DNA from: Prochlorococcus sp. MIT 1314
Lineage (GTDB): Bacteria; Cyanobacteriota; Cyanobacteriia; PCC-6307; Cyanobiaceae
Length of the DNA stretch: 64,000 bases
Assembly (NCBI RefSeq): GCF_034093315.1
Contig: NZ_CP139300.1
Location: 124,001-188,000 of the forward strand
Reading direction: 5' to 3'
This document shows positions 48,157 to 57,604 of this stretch, piece after piece. The number at the start of each line of letters is the position of its first letter. The first letter of the stretch is position 1. The notes under the pieces are model-generated. The model saw only the letters and a list, made by a program, of their open reading frames with translations. It was not told the origin of the DNA and did no database searches. A program made the translations under genes and the position numbers.

Positions 48157-50319
48157 TTGTCTAAATATTTACTTGAGATAGGAACCGAAGAGTTGCCCGC
48201 TAAATTTTCTCATTCTGTTCTTGATCAATTTAAATCTCTAATAGAATTTGAATTGGATAAAAAGCTTATTAAATACAACAATGTTGTTGTTTCCTCTACA
48301 CCAAGGAGGATAGTTCTACTTATAGAAGGCTTAATCGATTACGCTGAAGACAAAACGATAGTGAGAAAAGGACCTAAAGCAGATTCAGCTTTTTTTAACG
48401 GATCTCCTACTAATGCAGCTTTAGGTTTTGCTAATAGTTTAGGTATAGAAGTAGGTGAGCTAGAAATAAAAAATACGGAAAAGGGTGATTTTGTTTTTGG
48501 AATGAAAATTGAGAAGGGAGAATCAACAAGAACTTCGTTGTCTTCAATTATTCCTAAAGTAATTAAGAGTCTTCAAGGTCCTCGATTTATGAAATGGGGA
48601 GAGGGGAACATAAAATTTTCAAGACCTATTAGGTGGATTGCCTCTCTTTACAATGATGAAATTCTTGATTTTGTATTTGATGAATGTGATCCAAAGATTC
48701 AAATAAGTAATAAATCAAAAAGCCATAGACTAATAAATGAAGTTTTTGAAGTTAGAAACCCTTATAATTATTTTGAATTAATGAAACAATATAGGGTATT
48801 AGTTAAGCGAAACGAAAGGAAAGAAAAAATTTCAAGTCTTATAAATAATGAAGCTAAATTCCTAAATGTTAATCCTGACCTTTCTGAAGAATTGCTTAAT
48901 GAACTAACTGATTTAGTTGAATGGCCAGAATTAATTGTTGGTAAGTTTAGTGAAGAATTTCTTGAGCTTCCTGTAGAAGTTCTGTCAACAGTTATGAAAA
49001 GTCATCAGAGATATGTGCCTCTTTTATTAAAAAATAATACTTTTTCCAAGCTAGATTTAAGCTCTGAAAAAAACATAAGTACAAATTTTTTCGTGATTTC
49101 AAATGGTCTTGAAGAATCAAATGATAATATTGCTAAGGGTAATGAGAAAGTATTAAGGGCAAGGTTTTCAGATGCAAAGTTTTTTGTGGCTAGTGATAAA
49201 AAGGTTTCTTCAATTGAAAGGAATGAAAAACTTAAATCTGTTTCTTATTTGAAAGGACTTGGCAATATTCTTCAGAGAGTAGAAAGAATAGTGGAAGTTA
49301 CTAAAAAGATTCTTTTATTTTTAAATGATAAATCTTTAGAAGAGATCAAAATAATAGAAGCTGCCAAATACTGTAAAAACGACTTGTCTAGCGAAATTGT
49401 ATACGAATTCCCAGAGTTGCAGGGAATAATGGGTGGTAAATATCTCAAAAATGAAGGATTTAATGATGATGTTTGTTTGGCTGTAGCTGAACATTATTTA
49501 CCTTCTTTTTATAAAGATGCTTTGCCCTCTACAAAATACGGTGCAATAGTTTCCATAGCAGACAAGATTGAAACTTTAATAAGTATATTTATTTCTGGTA
49601 AGCGTCCAAGTGGATCATCTGATCCTTATGCTCTGAGAAGAAATTTAAATGGAGTCATTAAAATAATTTGGGATTACGAACTTTATTTGCCTTTAGATAA
49701 TTTGTTTAACGAGCTTATTGAGTTTTGGGGAATCTCATTCCCGAACTTGAACTTCTCAAAAGAGGAAGTTTTAAATGATTTAAATGAATTTTTATTTCAA
49801 AGAATTGGCAGTCATCTCGAAGAATTATCTTTAAGTAAAGAATTAATAAAAGCCGTATGCTACTCGGGTGAATTTTCTAAAAAAAGAATATTGAATCTTG
49901 TTGATTTGAAAAATAGGATTAAAGCTCTTGTCATTTTTAAAGAAAAAGAAACTTTTGTTGAAATCCAGAGGGTAATTACTAGGGTAAGTAAATTATCGAA
50001 TAGCAGTAATCTGCCATCAGATGTTTTCTCAATAGGAGACTATATAGACACTAAACTTTTTGAAAAAGATTGTGAATTAAAATTATTTGAATTTATTAGA
50101 GAATTAGAAAAACTTTTTTCGAAAGATTATTGCAATTATTTGAAACTTCTAAATTTGTTCGAGATTAATATAAATACTATTGAGGATTTTTTTGATAATG
50201 AAAAGGGTGTTCTGGTAATGTCAGAAGATACAAAAATAAGAAATAATAGACTTAACTTATTGAGTCTAATTAGAAATTATTCTCTAAAGATCGCTGACTT
50301 TACACTTTTGAACGTTTAA
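48157..50319 (+). CDS. glyS: Glycyl-tRNA synthetase beta subunit
   Basis: 720 residues from a TTG start. Recognised by the start (L-L-E-I-G-T-E-E-L-P-A-K), the M-K-W-G segment, S-H-Q-R-Y-V-P, and A-K-F-F-V-A-S-D with K-Y-G-A-I-V-S-I-A-D-K. The beta chain binds tRNA-Gly for the alpha-2 beta-2 enzyme; the alpha gene is elsewhere. The 3' end overlaps chlP by 20 bp on opposite strands. Confidence 0.96.
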   Translation: MSKYLLEIGTEELPAKFSHSVLDQFKSLIEFELDKKLIKYNNVVVSSTPRRIVLLIEGLIDYAEDKTIVRKGPKADSAFFNGSPTNAALGFANSLGIEVGELEIKNTEKGDFVFGMKIEKGESTRTSLSSIIPKVIKSLQGPRFMKWGEGNIKFSRPIRWIASLYNDEILDFVFDECDPKIQISNKSKSHRLINEVFEVRNPYNYFELMKQYRVLVKRNERKEKISSLINNEAKFLNVNPDLSEELLNELTDLVEWPELIVGKFSEEFLELPVEVLSTVMKSHQRYVPLLLKNNTFSKLDLSSEKNISTNFFVISNGLEESNDNIAKGNEKVLRARFSDAKFFVASDKKVSSIERNEKLKSVSYLKGLGNILQRVERIVEVTKKILLFLNDKSLEEIKIIEAAKYCKNDLSSEIVYEFPELQGIMGGKYLKNEGFNDDVCLAVAEHYLPSFYKDALPSTKYGAIVSIADKIETLISIFISGKRPSGSSDPYALRRNLNGVIKIIWDYELYLPLDNLFNELIEFWGISFPNLNFSKEEVLNDLNEFLFQRIGSHLEELSLSKELIKAVCYSGEFSKKRILNLVDLKNRIKALVIFKEKETFVEIQRVITRVSKLSNSSNLPSDVFSIGDYIDTKLFEKDCELKLFEFIRELEKLFSKDYCNYLKLLNLFEININTIEDFFDNEKGVLVMSEDTKIRNNRLNLLSLIRNYSLKIADFTLLNV

Positions 50320-51640
50320 CTTTAATACCCCCTTTAATTGAATAATTTTTAAGCATTTTTTCAACTTCTTTCTCTTCTCTTACTGCACTATCAACAGGTT
50401 TGTAATTTAATGGTGCAAGTGCCTTTCCTCTTAAAATTGATCCAAGAGTAAGCAAGGTAAGTTTAATTTGCTGTATTGGTTTCATTGCAACAACTTTTTT
50501 ATATAAATAACTATCGAAAGTGAGTCTTTGAACGTCCATATCATCACACATTTCCACAAAAGCTTCTCTAGCAGAATCGTTCCTATAAAAAATATTTTGC
50601 AGAATTTCTAGTACCTTATATGTTGCTCCATACTTTTTATCCCATTTCTTTAAGTAATTTTTTAAATCATTTTCTGAGGGTATAATTTCTCCATTTTTTG
50701 AAGCTTCAACAATTTCTTCTGCACACATTCTTCCACTCTTTGCAGCAAAATATATTCCCTCTCCAGAACTCTTCGTAACATAACCAGCAGCATCTCCTAC
50801 TAAAGCCATTCTCCCAACAACTCTTCGAGGCCTAGGATGCTCAGGAATAGGATGTGCCTCTACTTTTATAACCTCACCATTTACGAGTCTTTTTTTTGCC
50901 CTATTCCTTACTCCTTCTTGTAGACCCTTTATTAATGATTGATTCTCCTGCATTGTACCTGTTCCTACAGCAACATGATCATATTTAGGAAATACCCAAC
51001 CATAAAAGTCAGGAGAAACGTCAGTTCCTACATACATTTCGGCAAGATCTTCATAGTAACTCATTTCTTCTTTGGGCAATTTAATTCTTTCCTGAAATGC
51101 TATAGCTACTTTGTAATCTCCTGCGTCCATCGCTTTTGCAACTCTACTATTGGCTCCGTCTGCCCCAATTAAAAGGTCGACTGTAAGTTCTTTCAGCTCT
51201 CCTTTTTTATCTCCAGAAGAATAGTCAGAATATATAAGTTTATATGGACCTTGGTTGTTATTGCCTGTATCAATTGAAGTAACTAATCCATTAATTAATG
51301 TAGCTCCTAGATCAGCGGCCCTGTTTCGCATGAAGGCATCCATTACTTCTCTTCTGCACATTCCTATAAATTCATTATCACTTTTGCCATAAACCTTATC
51401 TAAACTTATATCAACTTCTCTATTTGAAGGAGAGATCATTCGCATATGCCTTACTTTTCTATCGATAATTGATTCGGGCAAGTCAAATTCTTCTACCATG
51501 CATAGAGGTATAGCTCCACCACAAGGTTTGGCATTGTCTAATTTTCTTTCGAAAAGCCAAGTTTGTATTCCAGATTTGGCAAGTATTTCTGCAGCACATG
51601 AACCACTTGGACCTCCTCCAATAACAGCTACCCTCAACAT
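50300..51640 (-). CDS. chlP: Geranylgeranyl diphosphate/geranylgeranyl-chlorophyll reductase
   Basis: 446 residues from ATG 51640, immediately before the FAD-binding V-A-V-I-G-G-G-P-S-G-S-C-A-A-E; the frame extends to 51697 but that part is not conserved-like. G-A-D-G-A-N-S-R and G-D-A-A-G-Y-V-T-K-S-S-G-E-G-I are further flavoprotein signatures. Makes the phytyl tail of chlorophyll and phytyl diphosphate for tocopherol. Confidence 0.95.
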   Translation of the reverse strand: MLRVAVIGGGPSGSCAAEILAKSGIQTWLFERKLDNAKPCGGAIPLCMVEEFDLPESIIDRKVRHMRMISPSNREVDISLDKVYGKSDNEFIGMCRREVMDAFMRNRAADLGATLINGLVTSIDTGNNNQGPYKLIYSDYSSGDKKGELKELTVDLLIGADGANSRVAKAMDAGDYKVAIAFQERIKLPKEEMSYYEDLAEMYVGTDVSPDFYGWVFPKYDHVAVGTGTMQENQSLIKGLQEGVRNRAKKRLVNGEVIKVEAHPIPEHPRPRRVVGRMALVGDAAGYVTKSSGEGIYFAAKSGRMCAEEIVEASKNGEIIPSENDLKNYLKKWDKKYGATYKVLEILQNIFYRNDSAREAFVEMCDDMDVQRLTFDSYLYKKVVAMKPIQQIKLTLLTLGSILRGKALAPLNYKPVDSAVREEKEVEKMLKNYSIKGGIKVKRSKV

Positions 51641-51752
51641 ACGAAAAAAATAATACTGTATATAAAAACTACATCTTTTTTGCTTATAAAAGTGCATTTC
51701 TTAAAAAAATAGTTAATATCGAAATATGTTTTCCAAATTCACCTCTTAATAA

Positions 51753-52466
51753 TTGGAACAAAAAAAAGATTTAAATCAATTTGATATACCTTTCGCCAAA
51801 AGAACTTACTTAAATACTTCTAATTCAACATTATTAAAAAAATTTATTATATTTTCTCCATTTCTTTTTCTCCTTTTTTCCCTTACTTTATTGCGATTGA
51901 TTAGAGACATAGAATTAGAACCTCTGATCAATCTCAATTTTAAGATTGAGAGAAATCACGAACATAGAATTTTGGGTCATCTACCCTATAAAGAAATTAG
52001 TAAAGATAAATTAGTTTTAATTGAGCCAAATATTGAAGTTCATGTTGACATGCGTGATTCTTTATTAAATATGAGAGAAGAAGCTAGAAAGAATGGGATA
52101 TATTTGGTCTTCTTGAGTGGGTATAGATCAATAAATTTGCAAAACGATATTTTTTATTCTTTAAAATCTATTAGAAATCAAGAAGCGGCAGAAAGAGCTA
52201 GAGTTTCAGCCCCACCTGGATATTCTGAGCATAGTACTGGTTTTGCAATTGATATTGGTGATGCTACTCGAAGAGAAACAGACTTTGAGACTGAATTCGA
52301 AAATACTGATGCCTTTAGATGGTTAATCAAAAATGCAGCTAAGTACCACTTTAAGTTATCTTTTAACAAAAATAATCAATATATAGATTACGAACCTTGG
52401 CATTGGAGATATGAGGGCTCTATTGAAGCTTTAAAAGTTTTTGAAAGTTCAAATAGAAAATTATAA
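51753..52466 (+). CDS. M15 D-alanyl-D-alanine carboxypeptidase (VanY-like)
   Basis: 237 residues, TTG start. One N-terminal membrane anchor (I-F-S-P-F-L-F-L-L-F-S-L-T-L), then a periplasmic M15B domain: S-G-Y-R-S near residue 126, E-H-S-T-G-F-A-I-D-I-G zinc site, and E-P-W-H-W-R-Y-E at the end. Trims peptidoglycan peptides. Second M15 enzyme in 6 kb, after the VanX-like one. Confidence 0.9.
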   Translation: MEQKKDLNQFDIPFAKRTYLNTSNSTLLKKFIIFSPFLFLLFSLTLLRLIRDIELEPLINLNFKIERNHEHRILGHLPYKEISKDKLVLIEPNIEVHVDMRDSLLNMREEARKNGIYLVFLSGYRSINLQNDIFYSLKSIRNQEAAERARVSAPPGYSEHSTGFAIDIGDATRRETDFETEFENTDAFRWLIKNAAKYHFKLSFNKNNQYIDYEPWHWRYEGSIEALKVFESSNRKL

Positions 52467-52594
52467 ATTAAATTTCTAATTAAATTATTCAATATGATTA
52501 TGTTTTCCAAAATCTTAAAGAGAAAATTCTCATAATAAGCATTCTTTGAGTTAGCCTTAATGTAGTAAATCTATTATTTATATAAATTTTGTAA

Positions 52595-54391
52595 ATGTCA
52601 TCTTCAATAAAAGAAATTAGGAATGTTGCAATTATAGCCCACGTAGATCATGGTAAGACAACTCTAGTGGATGCCTTGTTATCGCAATCAGGAATATTTA
52701 GAGATAATGAAGTTATTCCTACATGTGTAATGGATTCAAATGATTTAGAAAGAGAAAGAGGAATAACCATACTCTCAAAAAATACTGCAGTTAACTATAA
52801 AAACACCAGAATTAACATTATAGATACACCTGGTCATGCTGATTTTGGAGGCGAAGTCGAGAGGGTTTTGGGAATGGTTGATGGTTGTTTACTTATTGTT
52901 GATGCAAATGAGGGCCCAATGCCACAAACAAGATTTGTCTTAAAAAAAGCATTAGAAAAAGGCCTAAGGCCTATAGTTTTTGTAAACAAAATTGATAGAC
53001 CAAGAGTAGTACCAGAAATAGCAATTGATAAGGTTCTTGATTTGTTTTTAGAATTGGGAGCTGATGATGATCAATGTGATTTTCCTTATCTTTTTGGAAG
53101 CGGCCTATCTGGTTTCGCGAAAGAAGATATGGAATCTAATAGTGACAATATGATGCCCCTATTTGAAGCTATTCTCAGACATGTTCCACCTCCAGTAGGC
53201 GACTCAAATAAACCTCTTCAACTACAAATTACTACTTTGGACTATTCTGATTTCTTGGGTAGGATTGTAATAGGAAAGATTCATAATGGAACCATAAAAA
53301 ATGGTCAACAAACTTGTTTGATTAAAGAAAATGGAAAAACTATTAAGGGCAAGGTTAGTAAACTATTAGGATTCGAAGGATTACAAAGAATTGACATAAA
53401 TGAAGCATTCGCAGGTGATATTGTTGCTGTTTCTGGTTTCGATGACGTCAATATTGGTGAGACCATCGCATGTCCCGATTCTCCTCATCCTCTTCCATTA
53501 ATCAAAGTTGATGAACCTACTTTAAATATGACTTTTGTTGTCAATGATTCCCCATTTGCTGGTAAAGAAGGGAAATTTGTTACTAGTAGACAATTAAAAA
53601 ATAGATTGGAGAGGGAACTTTTAACAAATGTTGCCCTAAGGGTCGAAGAAACTGAATCTCCCGACAGGTTCTCAGTTTCAGGAAGAGGTGAATTACATTT
53701 AGGTATTTTGATTGAAACCATGAGAAGAGAGGGGTTTGAGTTCCAAATCTCACAACCTCAAGTAATTTTTAGAGAAATTGATAATGTTGAATGTGAGCCT
53801 ATAGAGACTTTGGTTCTAGATGTACCTGAAGTGTCTGTTGGTTCATGCATAGAGAAACTTGGATCGAGAAAGGCAGAGATGAAAAACATGCAGACAAGTT
53901 CAGATGGGAGAACCCAATTAGAATTCCTTGTGCCATCTAGAGGACTAATTGGATTTCGTGGTGAATTTGTTAGGATAACTAGAGGTGAAGGTATCATGAG
54001 TCACTCTTTTTATGAATATAAACCTAAGACAGGAGATTTTGAAACAAGGAGAAATGGAGTTCTTATAGCTTTTGAGGAAGGTGTGGCCACATTTTATGCA
54101 TTAAAGAATGCTGAAGATAGGGGGGTTTATTTTATTAAACCAGGAGTTAAAGTTTATAAGGGAATGATAATTGGAGAGAATAATCGACCTCAAGATCTTG
54201 AGTTGAATATATGTAAAACTAAGCAGTTGACTAATATGAGGTCTGCAGGGGCAGAGGAACTTGATACTTTGCAGTCACCTGTTGATATTACCCTTGAGAG
54301 AGCACTTGAATATATCGGTCCTGATGAAATGCTAGAGGTAACACCTGATTCAATAAGAATGAGAAAAATAAATAAGAAGAAAAAATATTAA
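52595..54391 (+). CDS. typA: Ribosome-associated GTPase TypA/BipA
   Basis: 598 residues. G1 A-H-V-D-H-G-K-T-T-L, G2 R-E-R-G-I-T-I, G3 D-T-P-G-H-A-D-F, G4 N-K-I-D. Elongation-factor-like domains II-III and the TypA C-terminal domain follow. Acts on ribosome assembly and stress responses. 8-bp gap to the DUF309 gene. Confidence 0.97.
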   Translation: MSSSIKEIRNVAIIAHVDHGKTTLVDALLSQSGIFRDNEVIPTCVMDSNDLERERGITILSKNTAVNYKNTRINIIDTPGHADFGGEVERVLGMVDGCLLIVDANEGPMPQTRFVLKKALEKGLRPIVFVNKIDRPRVVPEIAIDKVLDLFLELGADDDQCDFPYLFGSGLSGFAKEDMESNSDNMMPLFEAILRHVPPPVGDSNKPLQLQITTLDYSDFLGRIVIGKIHNGTIKNGQQTCLIKENGKTIKGKVSKLLGFEGLQRIDINEAFAGDIVAVSGFDDVNIGETIACPDSPHPLPLIKVDEPTLNMTFVVNDSPFAGKEGKFVTSRQLKNRLERELLTNVALRVEETESPDRFSVSGRGELHLGILIETMRREGFEFQISQPQVIFREIDNVECEPIETLVLDVPEVSVGSCIEKLGSRKAEMKNMQTSSDGRTQLEFLVPSRGLIGFRGEFVRITRGEGIMSHSFYEYKPKTGDFETRRNGVLIAFEEGVATFYALKNAEDRGVYFIKPGVKVYKGMIIGENNRPQDLELNICKTKQLTNMRSAGAEELDTLQSPVDITLERALEYIGPDEMLEVTPDSIRMRKINKKKKY

Positions 54392-54399
54392 TAATTAAT

Positions 54400-54771
54400 T
54401 TGATGAATGAAGAAAGTACAAAAAGTTTTAATGATTCCCTTTTTACTGCTTTAAATCTTTTTAACAATCATGAATGGTATGAGGCTCATGACGCTTTTGA
54501 AGAAATTTGGAATTCTGTTCAAGGTGACGAAAGACAAGTCATCCAAGGAATTTTGCAAGTATCCGTATCGCAGTTTCACTTAAGTAAGGGTAATTTAAAT
54601 GGAGCTACTATTTTGCTTGGAGAAGGTTTAGGTAGGATAAAAACTAGAACCAAGATTAATTTAGGTATTGATCTTGAATCTTTCTGCAGATGTTTGGAAG
54701 ATTTATTGAGGAAATTACAATATAAAGAGATCTTAAATGAGGACGATAAGCCTTTTTTGAAACCTCTTTGA
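54400..54771 (+). CDS. DUF309 family protein
   Basis: 123 residues. Core motif N-H-E-W-Y-E-A-H-D-A-F-E-E-I-W near residue 25, then Q-G-I-L-Q-V-S-V-S-Q-F-H, as in DUF309 helical proteins. Function unknown. The stop overlaps the next start (TGATG). Confidence 0.85.
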   Translation: MMNEESTKSFNDSLFTALNLFNNHEWYEAHDAFEEIWNSVQGDERQVIQGILQVSVSQFHLSKGNLNGATILLGEGLGRIKTRTKINLGIDLESFCRCLEDLLRKLQYKEILNEDDKPFLKPL

Positions 54772-54869
54772 TGAATATGAATATATCTTTCTCTTTATTT
54801 GAATTATTATTTTTTATCTCAATTTCTTTTCATGAAAACAAGATAGCTAAACGATTTCAAGGAAGATGA
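54771..54869 (+). CDS. 32-aa ORF between DUF309 and lptB, possible gene remnant
   Basis: ATG 54771 overlaps the DUF309 stop, and its own TGA (54867-54869) overlaps the lptB start (ATGA at 54866). The product is hydrophobic then basic (F-S-L-F-E-L-L-F-F-I-S-I-S-F, then K-I-A-K-R-F). Exact coupling on both sides suggests the shrunken leftover of a longer gene; other cyanobacteria often carry an LptA/OstA-like gene next to lptB. It might also be a functional mini-protein. Confidence 0.4.
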   Translation: MNMNISFSLFELLFFISISFHENKIAKRFQGR

Positions 54870-55594
54870 ACTTAAAAATTCAAAATGTATCACTTTCAAT
54901 TAAGGGAAGATTAATCGTAAATGATGTTTCCATAACTGTAAATCCAGGAGAAGTTGTAGGTTTGATGGGACCTAATGGTGCAGGTAAAACTACCACTTTT
55001 AATCTTGCAGTTGGGAATATAAAACCTGATAAGGGTGAAGTTTTCATGAATGGTAAAAATATAACTAATCTTTCTCTCCCAATTAGATCAAGACTTGGTT
55101 TGGGTTATTTGACTCAGGAGGCGAGTATATTTAGAGACCTAACTGTTAAGGAAAATATAGATTTAGCTTTGGCGAATTCATCTTATAGTCGAGCGGTAAT
55201 TAGAAATAGAAGAGAACAATTAATTAATGAATTTAATTTGAATAATTTTGTAGATAATTATGGCTATCAGCTTTCAGGGGGAGAGAGAAGGAGGTGTGAG
55301 ATAGCTAGAGCGCTCACTGTAGGCAAAAAAGGACCTAAGTATTTATTACTAGACGAACCCTTTGCTGGAATCGATCCTCTAGCTGTTAATGATTTAAAGA
55401 AACTAATTCTTAAATTAAGTGGTGACGGGGTAGGAATTCTTATTACAGACCATAATGTGAGGGAAACCCTTTTAATTACCAACAAGTCATATGTATTAAG
55501 TGAAGGAAAAATTTTAGCTTACGGGTCATCAAGTGAATTGGCAGATAATCCAATAGTCAAGAAGTATTATCTGGGTGATGATTTCAAACTTTGA
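54866..55594 (+). CDS. lptB: LPS-export-type ABC ATPase LptB
   Basis: 242 residues. Walker A G-P-N-G-A-G-K-T-T, the LptB-typical G-Y-L-T-Q-E-A-S-I-F-R, signature L-S-G-G-E-R-R-R, Walker B L-L-L-D-E-P-F-A-G-I-D-P and switch T-D-H-N-V-R-E-T. It would need a LptF/LptG permease; none follows here, where ccsA is next. Confidence 0.9.
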   Translation: MNLKIQNVSLSIKGRLIVNDVSITVNPGEVVGLMGPNGAGKTTTFNLAVGNIKPDKGEVFMNGKNITNLSLPIRSRLGLGYLTQEASIFRDLTVKENIDLALANSSYSRAVIRNRREQLINEFNLNNFVDNYGYQLSGGERRRCEIARALTVGKKGPKYLLLDEPFAGIDPLAVNDLKKLILKLSGDGVGILITDHNVRETLLITNKSYVLSEGKILAYGSSSELADNPIVKKYYLGDDFKL

Positions 55595-55707
55595 AATCCT
55601 TTTACAAGATAAATTAAAACTTTATTATTAAAGATTTACTCATATAAGAAAGATTTAATTTATTATTTGTTTGACATTGAATATAAAAACTGGATAAATT
55701 TCTAGAA

Positions 55708-56637
55708 ATGATATTAGATAATCTGTTTAAAAATTTAATATATGATCCCGTTTCAGTGTTAGGTCTTTTAGTATTTTATATTTTATTAGTTAATTTACCA
55801 ATATCTCTAGGTGCAGTTTTTAAAAAAAAGTCTTCTTTTACCGTAAGACTTCTTACAATTCTAGTTAATTTATTTATAACACTACAACTACTTTGTAGGT
55901 GGTCAATTTCTGGACACTTTCCTATTAGTAATTTGTATGAATCTCTTTATTTCCTTACTTGGGGGATCACAATGGGGCAACTATTGATTGAAAGCGAATA
56001 CCAATCTCCAATAATCCCTTCAATTGCTATACCTATTGAGTTACTGAGTGTTGCTTTTGCTTGTTTTGTTTTACCTGATGATTTGAAATTGTCATCCAAC
56101 TTGGTACCAGCTTTACGATCTAGTTGGCTAGTAATGCATGTTAGTGTCGTAATGCTTAGTTATGCGGCATTAATTGTAGGTTCTTTACTATCAGCTTCTG
56201 TTTTGTTCATTAATAAAAATAAACCTCTTCAAATTAGAAGTAGCTCTTCAGGAACAGGAGGGTTCAAAATTTCTAATAACTATAATTTAAATGGTTTAGT
56301 TGATACTATTGAATTTTCCCATTCAGAGGAATTAGATACATTAAGTTATCGTTCTATATTAATAGGTTTTGTTCTTTTGACTCTCGGTTTAATTTCAGGT
56401 GCTGTTTGGGCTAATGAAGCTTGGGGCACATGGTGGAGTTGGGATCCAAAAGAAACATGGGCATTTATCTCATGGTTGTTTTATGCTGCTTATTTGCACA
56501 TGAGAATAAGTAAAGGTTGGCAAGGAAGGAGACCAGCATTATTAGCAACTACAGGCTTTGTAGTTGTTTTAGTATGTTATTTAGGAGTAAATTTCTTAGG
56601 TATAGGTTTACATAGTTATGGTTGGATATTCGGGTGA
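55708..56637 (+). CDS. ccsA: Cytochrome c biogenesis protein CcsA
   Basis: 309 residues with about eight membrane helices. The heme-handling W-G-T-W-W-S-W-D-P-K-E-T-W motif lies in an external loop near residue 240; conserved His residues occur in S-G-H-F, V-M-H-V and L-H-S-Y-G. Partner of CcsB in the system II heme ligation at thylakoid cytochromes c. A 113-bp gap without a feature precedes it. Confidence 0.93.
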   Translation: MILDNLFKNLIYDPVSVLGLLVFYILLVNLPISLGAVFKKKSSFTVRLLTILVNLFITLQLLCRWSISGHFPISNLYESLYFLTWGITMGQLLIESEYQSPIIPSIAIPIELLSVAFACFVLPDDLKLSSNLVPALRSSWLVMHVSVVMLSYAALIVGSLLSASVLFINKNKPLQIRSSSSGTGGFKISNNYNLNGLVDTIEFSHSEELDTLSYRSILIGFVLLTLGLISGAVWANEAWGTWWSWDPKETWAFISWLFYAAYLHMRISKGWQGRRPALLATTGFVVVLVCYLGVNFLGIGLHSYGWIFG

Positions 56638-56657
56638 TTTGTTATTCTCTCGGATAT

Positions 56658-57416
56658 TTATTGAGGTTCTGAAAGCACATTCCCTTTTTGTGCTTCTTGA
56701 GCAACTTTTCTCAAGTCATCACATCCCTCTTTTAATGTTGGGTAAGCAAACATTCCGCTGCCTGCAATAAAACAATTAGCCCCAGCATCGGCACATTGTG
56801 AAATAGTCCAATTTGCTTTTATGCCTCCATCAACTTCTATGTCTACATTTAGGTTTTTTTCGATAATAAAGTTTCTTATTTTTCTAATTTTGTTAAGCAT
56901 TGTTGGTATATAAGCTTGTCCACCAAAGCCTGGATTAACTGTCATAACCAAAACATGATCAACCATATCCATTATGTTTTCAATCATTTCAAATGGAGTA
57001 TGAGGATTTAATGCCACTGAAGGAGAACCTCCTAGGTCTCTGATTCTTCCAAGAACTCTATGCAAATGAATATTTGCTTCGGCATGAGCTATTACTACTC
57101 CTGGTTCTCCATTCGCTCCTTTTGTAGCCTTTACATAAGAATCAAGCATGGTTTCACAATTGTATTGGCTCACCATTAATTGAGTTTCAAAAGGGACATT
57201 GCAATATTTCCTGCATGCTGCAATCATCTCAGGACCAAAAGTAAGATTTGGCACGAAATTTCCATCCATTACATCAAATTGAATTCTATCTACCCCAGCT
57301 TCCTCGAGCTCTTTCACGCATGCACCCATATTCGCCCAATCAGCCGGTAAAACTGAAGGAATTATTTGAATTGGTCTATTAACACCAGTTAAATTTGGTT
57401 GATTGGACTCAGTCAT
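56658..57416 (-). CDS. rpe: Ribulose-phosphate 3-epimerase
   Basis: 252 residues. TIM-barrel with P-S-V-L-P-A-D-W at the start, D-V-M-D-G-N-F-V-P-N metal/acid site, M-T-V-N-P-G-F-G-G-Q and V-D-G-G-I. Interconverts Ru5P and Xu5P in the Calvin cycle and pentose phosphate pathway. Convergent with ccsA, divergent from glpX. Confidence 0.97.
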   Translation of the reverse strand: MTESNQPNLTGVNRPIQIIPSVLPADWANMGACVKELEEAGVDRIQFDVMDGNFVPNLTFGPEMIAACRKYCNVPFETQLMVSQYNCETMLDSYVKATKGANGEPGVVIAHAEANIHLHRVLGRIRDLGGSPSVALNPHTPFEMIENIMDMVDHVLVMTVNPGFGGQAYIPTMLNKIRKIRNFIIEKNLNVDIEVDGGIKANWTISQCADAGANCFIAGSGMFAYPTLKEGCDDLRKVAQEAQKGNVLSEPQ

Positions 57417-57535
57417 TTAATTTTTAAAATATTTAATAAAGATACTATATTTAGTTGTTTATTCCTAATTTAAAGTCACGGCCTGATAAAGTAACAGCTG
57501 TAAAGAGTTAAAAAAAGCTTATTAGCATAATAATT

Positions 57536-57562
57536 CTCATAAAAAAGGATATTTTTTATGAG
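57536..57562 (+). other. Perfect hairpin in the glpX upstream region
   Basis: CTCATAAAAAA (57536-57546) and TTTTTTATGAG (57552-57562) form an 11-bp stem around a 5-nt loop GGATA. It lies 42 bp before the glpX GTG and is not followed by a T tract, so it is not a standard terminator. Could be a leader hairpin or protein-binding site. Confidence 0.55.
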
Positions 57563-57604
57563 ATCATACTCAAAACCTTTTAGAAAATCCTCAAAAATTT
57601 AATT

